Source: Anditalea sp035461405
GTDB taxonomy: Bacteria > Bacteroidota > Bacteroidia > Cytophagales > Cyclobacteriaceae
NCBI GenBank assembly: GCA_035461405.1
Contig: DATHVH010000275.1
Span: 1 to 8,636, forward strand
Direction: 5' to 3'
DNA: 8,636 nt
The notes below the pieces were generated by a model, which worked only from the letters and a program-made list of their open reading frames with translations, was not told where the DNA came from and did no database searches. Shown here one piece after another: positions 1-5,671 of the stretch (positions within the stretch are counted from its first letter, which is position 1; each line of letters opens with the position of its first letter). The translations under genes were made by a program, and so were the position numbers.

Positions 1-120
1 TACCGGCACGCAGGTAAATTCTCCTAGAATGAATTGTTCACCTACCACGGTCTCCGTTTTGGCCTCTCGATGAAGAAATTCGGTGAGCCTTTCGATGACA
101 ACATTAAAATTCGTTTCCAT
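1..120 (-). CDS. GerW/YtfJ-like protein, N-terminal part (runs off the left edge)
   Basis: Forty codons are visible from an ATG at 118-120, reading METNFNVVIERLTEFL, then HREAKTETVVGEQFILGEF and TCVPV at the edge. A short amphipathic N-terminal helix followed by 'VVGEQF...VPV' is the usual opening of the GerW/YtfJ family (Spore_YtfJ), whose Bacillus member is needed for spore germination. Members also occur in non-sporulating Bacteroidota, where their role is unknown. The ATG lies 5 bases after the stop of the upstream DUF2953-like gene, which implies one transcript. In Bacillus, ytfI (DUF2953) and ytfJ are likewise adjacent, and this supports both identifications. The glycine-rich core of the family would lie outside the window and cannot be checked. 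Confidence 0.72.
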   Translation of the reverse strand, partial: METNFNVVIERLTEFLHREAKTETVVGEQFILGEFTCVPV

Positions 121-125
121 GATGT

Positions 126-641
126 TTATTTTTTAGTTAAGAAAATAATAAATGAATAAAGCATTTTATTTAATCTCGCCTCTATGATCAAATCCAGGTA
201 ATAGGTATTGTTAAGATTTGATGTCAACTGAACAGGGCCCTGGTTGATAAATGGATAAAGGGCATAAAACTGAGAATGAAGTACTACATCATCTAAGTCT
301 GCCGTTCCTTCTCATCGAATTACCCTAAAACTTTTCAACAAAGCCTTAATTAGGAACAACCATGACCGAATTGATCTTTTGATTAAAGGTTTGGATTTCT
401 TTTTTTTCTCTTTTTTACTTTTGGGTTTATTTGAATCCGGCACCAATATTCCCAAAACTTTCACCTTAATATGAGGCTTTTGCACCGGTGTAAATGAAAG
501 GTGGAAGGTGCCCCGTTGAGAAATAAGAAAAAGGTTGTTTTGGGTATCTATTTTAATGTAAACGGGCACAAAAATAATCCATATGATCAGCCCTATAATA
601 GGTACCAAGATCAATAGCAATATCAAGCCAAAAGCTTCCAT
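126..641 (-). pseudogene. DUF2953-like membrane protein gene interrupted by an in-frame TGA
   Basis: The frame opens at an ATG (639-641) and encodes 109 residues to a TGA at 312-314. The same frame then continues without interruption for 61 codons to a TAA at 126-128, 5 bases before the next gene. The first part has one N-terminal membrane helix (about residues 4-30), a beta-rich stretch, a very basic run near 73-90 (KPKSKKEKKKKSK) and a helix ending in LLKSFRVIR. The second part, beginning EGTADLDDVVLHSQFYAL, looks like the conserved C-terminal half of DUF2953 proteins, so 171 codons in total restore a family-like protein. One substitution in a sense codon would explain the break. No in-frame ATG lies soon after the stop, so re-initiation is unlikely to give a useful C-terminal piece. 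The function of the family is unknown. Alternatives are a sequencing error, a tolerated truncation or stop readthrough. Confidence 0.72.
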
Positions 642-673
642 TTTCTTGGATTTTTAAAAGTGATTTTCTAATC

Positions 674-705
674 CAAAGTTCGTGTCTAAATGATGAAAAT
701 CAAAA
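674..705 (-). promoter_or_regulatory. Candidate Bacteroidota promoter for the DUF2953/GerW pair
   Basis: Read on the minus strand, TTTTG (701-705) is followed after 19 bases by GAACTTTG (674-681). This fits the Bacteroidota arrangement of a TTTG -33 box and a TAnnTTTG -7 box with one mismatch. The start of transcription would fall near 668, giving a leader of roughly 25 bases before the ATG at 641. The boxes are read directly from the sequence; promoter activity is inferred. Confidence 0.5.
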
Positions 706-721
706 GATATTAATATAATAA

Positions 722-745
722 TAAATATGATTTCAATCATATTTA
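722..745. repeat. Perfect 11-bp inverted repeat, probable operator
   Basis: TAAATATGATT and AATCATATTTA are exact reverse complements separated by two bases (TC at 733-734). The repeat sits between divergent genes and ends 17 bases before the plus-strand -7 box at 763-770, so it covers where a -33 box would be. A perfect dyad of this length with a 2-base centre and no T-run looks more like a binding site for a dimeric regulator than a terminator. The high AT content makes chance dyads commoner, but 11 of 11 pairs with ATGATT/AATCAT cores is notable. Confidence 0.5.
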
Positions 746-762
746 ACTATAAATCAATTATA

Positions 763-770
763 TAACTTTG
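763..770 (+). promoter_or_regulatory. Candidate -7 promoter box (TAACTTTG) for the lipoprotein gene
   Basis: TAACTTTG matches the Bacteroidota TAnnTTTG -7 consensus exactly and lies 36 bases before the ATG at 807. No TTG/TTTG -33 box is present at the usual distance; that position is taken by the inverted repeat at 722-745. This may mean regulator-dependent transcription of the lipoprotein and DUF6992-like genes. Confidence 0.5.
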
Positions 771-806
771 CATAAGTTTTAGTTTATACCTTAAATAATC
801 TCTGTC

Positions 807-1229
807 ATGAAAAAACTTATGAAGAATTTTATCGGAGTATTTATAATGTTGATCTTGCTTTCGGGCTGTGCCTCTTCAGGGATGCATATGTCTTCGTCCC
901 TGACTAATGTTGAGCTGTCAGAGGCTAATTACAGAATAGTAGCCCGGTCGGTTTCCGGAGAGGCTAGAGCCGGTTATATTTTAGGGGCATCATTTGGAGT
1001 GGGGATGTATGCGCAGGTCATTGGTGTGGCGCGGGTAAGTGGTGACAAAGCCTTATATAAAACTGCTATGGATAACCTTTGGAATAATTTTGAGGCTAAA
1101 CATGGAAATGTCGAAGGCCGAAACCTTGCATTGGTGAATGTTAGGTACGATGTAGATGCCCTCAACTTATTCGTATATACCCAGCCATTATTGACCATTC
1201 AGGCAGATATAATTGAATTCTTGGAATAA
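807..1229 (+). CDS. Small lipoprotein, DUF6567-like
   Basis: The 140-residue protein begins with a lysine-rich n-region and a hydrophobic helix ending in the lipobox LLSGC, so Cys21 should be lipidated after signal peptidase II cleavage. No Asp follows the cysteine, which argues against inner-membrane retention, and no acidic surface-export tag is seen, so the mature protein probably sits on the periplasmic face of the outer membrane. The mature part carries NVELSEANYRIVARSVSGEARAG in two overlapping segments (about 34-56), a glycine-rich patch (55-66), an ALYKTAMDNLW helix and a final beta-rich LVNVRYDVD segment. This pattern resembles DUF6567, a Bacteroidota lipoprotein family without known function; the family name is from memory of the pattern. 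The ATG is preferred because it gives a complete lipoprotein signal. The gene is probably co-transcribed with the membrane protein gene 66 bases downstream. Confidence 0.82.
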   Translation: MKKLMKNFIGVFIMLILLSGCASSGMHMSSSLTNVELSEANYRIVARSVSGEARAGYILGASFGVGMYAQVIGVARVSGDKALYKTAMDNLWNNFEAKHGNVEGRNLALVNVRYDVDALNLFVYTQPLLTIQADIIEFLE

Positions 1230-1295
1230 TTGAAATATTAGAAGAGGTCTGTGTTTTTCTATTTAACATTATTGTGTAAAATTTAAAATCCATCG

Positions 1296-1808
1296 ATGGT
1301 CGAAATTTCAAAGACTTTTATTAAAAAAATAAAATTTTTCAAAACAGCTCAGGCGGTTAATTTAGCCATCTGGGCTGGCCTGAATATTTTGGTAGGCATC
1401 ATTTTTATTTTTCGGGCGGAAGCTCATTGCTTTTATTTTTTTGTCATGAATATAAGTTGGAATTTAGTCAATACCGGTATGGCCATCTTTTTATATATGC
1501 ATCATAATGATGTTTTTGAAAGACCAATTTCCATACTAAACCAGATGGAATATCAAAGACATATAGAAAAGGCTATAGTATTTAATCTAGGCCTAGATTT
1601 AGCCTTTGTAGCTACGGGCTTTGCCATGTATTATTACGGCAATATTCCTCTAGTACCACATCCAAATCTTTGGCTTGGGTTTGGTATTTCCGTTATTATA
1701 CAGGGAACATTTTTATTGATTCAGGATATGGTTTTTTACAGGCTTCATCGAAAAAACCATCATAAGGTTTTTCCACATTGGGTAAGGGAATTGGAGGGGC
1801 TTTATTAA
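1296..1808 (+). CDS. Four-helix inner-membrane protein, DUF6992-like
   Basis: The 170-residue protein has four hydrophobic segments at about 20-39, 46-67, 93-113 and 125-148, without a cleavable signal, so it should be an integral inner-membrane protein. Recognisable blocks are MNISWNLVN (51-59), NLGLDLAFVATG (97-108) and IIQGTFLLIQDMVFY (134-148), which resemble DUF6992 membrane proteins of Bacteroidota. No catalytic motif is evident and the function is unknown. The C-terminus is rich in His and Arg (RLHRKNHHKVFPHW) and is probably cytoplasmic. It follows the lipoprotein gene by 66 bases with no convincing promoter or terminator between, so the two are likely one transcript. It ends 89 bases from the convergent hydrolase gene; no strong hairpin terminator is visible in that gap. 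Confidence 0.75.
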   Translation: MVEISKTFIKKIKFFKTAQAVNLAIWAGLNILVGIIFIFRAEAHCFYFFVMNISWNLVNTGMAIFLYMHHNDVFERPISILNQMEYQRHIEKAIVFNLGLDLAFVATGFAMYYYGNIPLVPHPNLWLGFGISVIIQGTFLLIQDMVFYRLHRKNHHKVFPHWVRELEGLY

Positions 1809-1897
1809 TTTTTCATAACAAATCCCTTTCCGACTATGTCTGCACCTCAGTAAAAATTCGAGCACATATAGCCTAAAAACAGCAGCTTGTAATTAAT

Positions 1898-2797
1898 TTA
1901 ATTCAAATGTTTATAAAATCTAAAAATAGATTCAATAAACTCATCTTGCTTCTCAATGAACGGAAAGTGTCCGCAGTCCTCTAAAATTACTAATTCAGAT
2001 CCTTTTATAGTTCTGTGTATTTTTTCAATTGCTTCTGAAGGTATGGGATCATAATCTCCATGAATGAGAAGTGTGGGTACAGTTAGTCGGGAAAGCTGAT
2101 CATATAAATTAAAACCTTGAGTACTGTTGTCAATACTTCTTTGAACTATAGTAGTATTGTCACTATACGCATCCTTTATTAATTTCAATTTACCCTGATC
2201 TACCACATAGGGCTTCCAATATATTTTCGCCATTTCATCTAAACCTTCTTTGCTGTCCCAATAACCCTCTGCCACCATATTAAAATATGCTTCTTTATCT
2301 TCGGATGAAAGGCGATTCATAACTGTTTCGGTAGTGGCTGCTGAAACAGATGCATCTGCTCCCCCAGTAGATATCAGTATTAGGGTATGTAATTGATCTG
2401 GATATTTGATCGCATAGCGCATAGCCAATTGCCCTCCCCAGGAATGCCCCAATATATGAATCTTTTCAAAGCCTAAAGCTTTTCTCAACCCTTCTATATC
2501 TTCCACAAACTGATCTGCAGTAAGCTTTAGTGTATCTGAAACTCCTGTAGATTTTCCAGACCCTCTTTGGTCATAATTAATGATTTGAAATGTATTGCTT
2601 AATGGATCAATGAATGGATTAAAATAACTGCCATCCATACCCGGCCCTCCATGCAATACAATCATGGGCTCCCCTGCCCCATATGTTTGATAATATAAAT
2701 CAATATCATTTACTTTCTTAATTCCTTCGGTTATATTGGATTGGGCTAAAAGTGGAAGAGTCGATAAAATAAAAATACCAGTGATTAAAGTTTTCAT
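1898..2797 (-). CDS. Exported alpha/beta hydrolase, proline iminopeptidase (S33) type
   Basis: The 299-residue protein begins with a Sec-type signal peptide (MKTLITGIFILSTLPLLAQS), probably cut near residue 19-20. The fold markers follow in order: HGGPG at 49-53 (oxyanion region), DQRGSG at 76-81, nucleophile elbow GHSWGG at 117-122 with Ser119, HGDYDPIP at 246-253 with Asp250 as the likely acid, and GHFPF at 276-280 with His277. The catalytic triad therefore looks intact. HGGPG, DQRGSGKS and GHSWGG together are typical of the proline iminopeptidase family (MEROPS S33), which removes N-terminal proline from peptides. Many relatives act on other esters or amides, so the substrate is not certain. 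Export is notable because characterised bacterial proline iminopeptidases are mostly cytoplasmic. The gene stands alone: it converges with the DUF6992-like gene and diverges from the GH130 gene across a 381-base spacer. Confidence 0.85.
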   Translation of the reverse strand: MKTLITGIFILSTLPLLAQSNITEGIKKVNDIDLYYQTYGAGEPMIVLHGGPGMDGSYFNPFIDPLSNTFQIINYDQRGSGKSTGVSDTLKLTADQFVEDIEGLRKALGFEKIHILGHSWGGQLAMRYAIKYPDQLHTLILISTGGADASVSAATTETVMNRLSSEDKEAYFNMVAEGYWDSKEGLDEMAKIYWKPYVVDQGKLKLIKDAYSDNTTIVQRSIDNSTQGFNLYDQLSRLTVPTLLIHGDYDPIPSEAIEKIHRTIKGSELVILEDCGHFPFIEKQDEFIESIFRFYKHLN

Positions 2798-2820
2798 ATA
2801 TGAGTGTAATTAAAAAAATG

Positions 2821-2845
2821 ATCAACTTATTGATTACCAAAGTTT
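2821..2845 (-). promoter_or_regulatory. Weak candidate promoter box and dyad before the exported hydrolase
   Basis: On the minus strand AAACTTTG (2838-2845) matches the TAnnTTTG -7 consensus with one mismatch. A 5-bp dyad ATCAA-4-TTGAT (2821-2834) lies just downstream, where transcription would begin, about 35 bases before the ATG at 2797. No clear -33 box is present, so this is tentative. Confidence 0.28.
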
Positions 2846-2942
2846 AATATAATAAATATTCCCTACATTATCCCCATGTTTGTCCATTCATCCCATTCTA
2901 TTTTCTAAAAGCTTAATCATTCAAAAAATTTATAATTTAGAA

Positions 2943-2993
2943 ACCTGTATTAATTTTTTACCTCCGAGGTACCTTAATTCTTCATAAACAGGT
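2943..2993. repeat. Nested inverted repeat with a perfect TACCTC-C-GAGGTA core
   Basis: The core TACCTCCGAGGTA (2959-2971) is a perfect dyad with a single central C. It is flanked by ATTAA (2949-2953) paired with TTAAT (2974-2978), and outside those by ACCTGT (2943-2948) paired with ACAGGT (2988-2993). The three pairs are nested in the correct order but with unequal spacers (5 versus 2 and 0 versus 9 bases), so a full hairpin would have bulges. It is the only GC-rich island in an AT-rich spacer, about 146 bases from the hydrolase start and 185 from the GH130 start. An operator or a structured leader element are both possible. Confidence 0.4.
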
Positions 2994-3077
2994 CCATTCA
3001 GTTGAAAGCTATTTTATATTAAATTTCTTACTTCATCTTATATTTAATGTGTCAGATTACAATAATTACCCGTCTTT

Positions 3078-3085
3078 TATTTTTG
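3078..3085 (+). promoter_or_regulatory. Weak candidate -7 box (TATTTTTG) for the GH130 gene
   Basis: TATTTTTG fits the TAnnTTTG consensus but has no -33 partner at the usual distance, and in AT-rich sequence such a match can arise by chance. If used, it would give a leader of roughly 85 bases before the ATG at 3179. Confidence 0.25.
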
Positions 3086-3178
3086 ATTTAGTTCATCATA
3101 AAAATTAACAATCTAAAATTATATTTCTTTTCCACCTTTAAATTATATTTATGAGGTTCAACGCTTTATAAGATATAT

Positions 3179-4642
3179 ATGAGAGTTCCAGTAGAACGTA
3201 AAACTATTAGGTTTATGCCTGACTCCAGTCGGGTAGTTGCTAGGTTTTTCAATAATGGTGATCAAAGAACTCAAAATCTAGTGGCAAGGGTATTGGAAAT
3301 GAGCGATTTCCATGTCAACCAAATATTAGAACAGACTTTAAGAGATTTCTCTACACGCCATCGAAATATTTCCCAAATATTTATTAAACATTGCTCAAAA
3401 ATTAAAAATATTATAGAGGAAATGGAGGTAAATTATTCCGAGCTGTCCGAGGAAAGAAAATTGTTGATTGGTTCTTATTGTACCATGGAATTTGCACTTG
3501 AATCGGCCGCATTCTTTAATCCATCTATAATTGAAGACTATGACCAATCTTACTTAGAAGAAGGTCAAAAAAGGGTAATTATATCTTTTAGGGCTACTGG
3601 CGAAGGACATATATCCTCATTGGTGTTTAGAAGAGGCATACTCGATAAAAACAATAATCTGCAACTGATGAAAATTGGTAATCATATAGATAAAGCAGAG
3701 ATTTCACATAAAAAATTATATGATAAAAAACGTTTTATAGAGCGGCTTGGTGAAATGGATATTCCCCATAATTTTTCATATGCAATACTCAATAGACTGC
3801 CTGATAAATTTGAATATTATGCTTTAAAACAGGAGGTAAACAGAATACTGGAAAACACCAACATGATTGCAGAAAGAAGAGTAGCCTTGGAAGAAATGAC
3901 TTGGTTAGTAAATTCTTTTTATGACATCCAGTTTAATCATGATTCAGATCTATCGGCTCGTGTCATTTTCCCTATATCAGAATCAGAAAGTAGGGGAATT
4001 GAAGATGCACGATTTGTAAGGTTTAATGATGAAGAAGGCAAAATCACTATTTTTGCAACTTATACAGCCTATAACGGACATACCATTCTGCCTAAATTAC
4101 TTTCCACCACTGATTTTTATAATTTTAGAATCATGCCTTTACATGGTAAAGGAGCTCAAAATAAAAATCTTGCACTCTTTCCCTCCAAAATCAAAGGTAA
4201 ATATGCCATGTTATCCAGAATTGACGGCGTGAACAATTACATCATGTTTTCTGAAAAAACTACCTTATGGAAAAATCCCATTATGATACAGCAACCCCGT
4301 TATCCTTGGGAATTTACCCAAATAGGAAACTGTGGTTCGCCCTTATATACCTCGGAAGGATGGTTAATCATAACACATGGTGTAGGGCCTATGCGTCGAT
4401 ATTGTATCGGAGCTTCACTTTTTGACTTGGAAGATCCTATGAAAGAAATAGGCAGGCTGGAAGAACCATTGATCACCCCTCTCGAGCATGAAAGGGAAGG
4501 TTATGTCCCTAATGTAGTCTACTCCTGTGGCGCTTTAATCCATAATCAAAGTCTTATATTACCCTATGCTGTTTCAGATTATTCTTCCACCTATGCAGTG
4601 GTGAATTTAACGGATTTATTTAGTGCACTAAAGAGAAATTAA
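3179..4642 (+). CDS. GH130 family beta-mannoside hydrolase or phosphorylase, cytoplasmic
   Basis: The 487-residue protein has no signal peptide. Residues 1-110 are a mostly helical N-terminal extension (RFMPDSSRVVARFF at 11-24, LLIGSYCTMEFALESAAFFNPSI at 95-117, named in part) found in long Bacteroidota and actinobacterial GH130 proteins. The five-bladed propeller follows, marked by SFRATGEGHISSL (136-148), GIEDARFV (273-280), TYTAYNG (294-300), KNLALFPSKIKGKYAMLSR (329-347), GNCGSPLYTSEGWL (383-396), HGVGPMRRY (400-408) and GYVPNVVYSCGAL (441-453). Asp276 in the EDAR motif matches the conserved Asp of the EDPR motif and is the best candidate general acid. GH130 members cleave beta-mannosides by phosphorolysis or hydrolysis, and several Bacteroidota members are beta-1,2-mannosidases. 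Which reaction applies here is not settled by the motifs. The gene faces two GT4 genes tail to tail, linking it to glycan turnover. The start chosen gives the usual N-terminus of the family. Confidence 0.87.
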   Translation: MRVPVERKTIRFMPDSSRVVARFFNNGDQRTQNLVARVLEMSDFHVNQILEQTLRDFSTRHRNISQIFIKHCSKIKNIIEEMEVNYSELSEERKLLIGSYCTMEFALESAAFFNPSIIEDYDQSYLEEGQKRVIISFRATGEGHISSLVFRRGILDKNNNLQLMKIGNHIDKAEISHKKLYDKKRFIERLGEMDIPHNFSYAILNRLPDKFEYYALKQEVNRILENTNMIAERRVALEEMTWLVNSFYDIQFNHDSDLSARVIFPISESESRGIEDARFVRFNDEEGKITIFATYTAYNGHTILPKLLSTTDFYNFRIMPLHGKGAQNKNLALFPSKIKGKYAMLSRIDGVNNYIMFSEKTTLWKNPIMIQQPRYPWEFTQIGNCGSPLYTSEGWLIITHGVGPMRRYCIGASLFDLEDPMKEIGRLEEPLITPLEHEREGYVPNVVYSCGALIHNQSLILPYAVSDYSSTYAVVNLTDLFSALKRN

Positions 4643-4648
4643 CTAATA

Positions 4649-5671
4649 TCATTTATTTTTATTTCCCTCTAATACCTTTCTATATGTTTCGATATAGGAA
4701 TTTACCATTGTGTCCAGGCTAAAATTTTTGAGAGCATAGTCCCTACATGTTTGGGGATCAATTTTATCTATGGCTTGTATGGCCTGTATAGATTCCAGAA
4801 TATTCATGGGCAAATATCCGTTTATTCCTACCTTAATGAGTTCCGGCATGCTTCCTCTTTTAAAGGCAATGACAGGAGTACCACACATCATTGCTTCGAT
4901 CACACTTAGTCCGAAGGGTTCTTCAAAATATATGGGATGTAAAAGGGCTTTGGCACCTCCCATCAATTTTTGCCGGAGATCTGGCCCAGCGTTACCTAGA
5001 TAGCAAATGTTTTCATCGTCTATATGTGGTTTTACTTCTCTGTTAAAATAGGGTTCATCCTGGATGAGACCAGCTATTTTAAGGGGGAATCCTGCTTTTC
5101 GGGCTATTTCTATGGCGGTATGGGTTCCCTTATGTGGGTGGATTCTTCCAAAGTAAAGTAGATAATCCTCTTTTTCCCTCACAAAATTGAATGCTTTGGG
5201 ATCTATGCCATGATAAATAGTAGAGATATAGTCAAGTTCTGTATTCCTATCTGAATTTGAAATAGATACATAGTAATTCGATGCATTGTATTTTTTATAC
5301 ACCGGAAGTATATTTAGAGAAGAAAAACCATGGATGGTGGTAACCATAGGTATATTTATCAGCTTAGAATAAGTTAAGGGCAAAAAATCAAAATGATTGT
5401 GAATTATGTCGAACTTACCTGCTTGTTCCATTAAGTGGCTAATATGTAAGCACTCCAGCACTTTGGGATCATTTTTTTTATCAACTTCATATGGGAGTTG
5501 ACACACCCATTCTAATTTTGCTTTGGTAATCGAATCGGCTGTTGCAAAAAGAGTTACATCATAGCCCTTTTCTACCAAGCCTTCCGTAATATTTGAAGCG
5601 ACTTGTTCCCAGGGACCATATTTTTCGGGTGGAGTACGCCAGGCTATCGGCGATAGAATTGCAATTTTCAT
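4649..5671 (-). CDS. GT4 family glycosyltransferase
   Basis: The 340-residue protein has the GT-B arrangement of family GT4, a retaining transferase using an activated sugar donor. The N-terminal acceptor domain begins MKIAILSPIAWRTPPEKYG, in which PPEKYGPWEQV replaces the more common PPxxYGGxE loop, and has IHNHFDF (90-96) and TIHGF (112-116). The C-terminal donor domain shows YFGRIHPHKG (173-182, with Arg176 and Lys181), IAGL (199-202), HPIYFEEPFGLSVIEAM (245-261, with the E-x7-E pair Glu251 and Glu259) and GTPVIAFKRGSMPEL (264-278). All donor-site residues expected of an active enzyme are present. No membrane segment or signal peptide is seen, so it is cytoplasmic or peripheral. Its ATG overlaps the stop of the preceding fusion gene by one base (TGATG), which suggests translational coupling and joint action. 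The sugar donor cannot be read from the sequence. Confidence 0.88.
   Translation of the reverse strand: MKIAILSPIAWRTPPEKYGPWEQVASNITEGLVEKGYDVTLFATADSITKAKLEWVCQLPYEVDKKNDPKVLECLHISHLMEQAGKFDIIHNHFDFLPLTYSKLINIPMVTTIHGFSSLNILPVYKKYNASNYYVSISNSDRNTELDYISTIYHGIDPKAFNFVREKEDYLLYFGRIHPHKGTHTAIEIARKAGFPLKIAGLIQDEPYFNREVKPHIDDENICYLGNAGPDLRQKLMGGAKALLHPIYFEEPFGLSVIEAMMCGTPVIAFKRGSMPELIKVGINGYLPMNILESIQAIQAIDKIDPQTCRDYALKNFSLDTMVNSYIETYRKVLEGNKNK

Larger units (their letters stand above)
2798..3178. other. AT-rich spacer between divergent hydrolase and GH130 genes
   Basis: No convincing coding sequence is seen on either strand in these 381 bases. The content supported is a weak minus-strand promoter box with a small dyad (2821-2845), one GC-richer nested dyad (2943-2993) and a weak plus-strand -7 box (3078-3085). 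A spacer of this length is larger than the other gaps here and could hold control sites for both genes. Confidence 0.6.

Noticed and set aside
300..330. Selenocysteine insertion at the TGA
   Set aside because: No suitable stem-loop was seen just downstream of the TGA, DUF2953 is not a known selenoprotein family, and the site is not a redox motif.
312..641. A complete 109-residue protein ending at the TGA
   Set aside because: The same frame continues for 61 family-like codons to a stop just before the next gene, so a broken longer gene explains the data better.
974..1198. Minus-strand open frame of 74 codons inside the lipoprotein gene
   Set aside because: It lies wholly within a well-supported gene, lacks recognisable features and has no upstream signals.
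1809..1897. Terminator between the convergent DUF6992-like and hydrolase genes
   Set aside because: Only an AT-only dyad (AATTAA-T-TTAATT at 1891-1903) was found, without a GC-containing stem or clear T-run, so it is too weak to call.
4026..4232. Second-frame open stretch inside the GH130 gene
   Set aside because: It is a shadow of the GH130 reading frame; the translated sequence resembles no protein and has no own start signal.
4770..5003. Plus-strand open frame inside the GT4 gene
   Set aside because: It is antisense to the conserved donor-site region, whose codon pattern explains the open frame.
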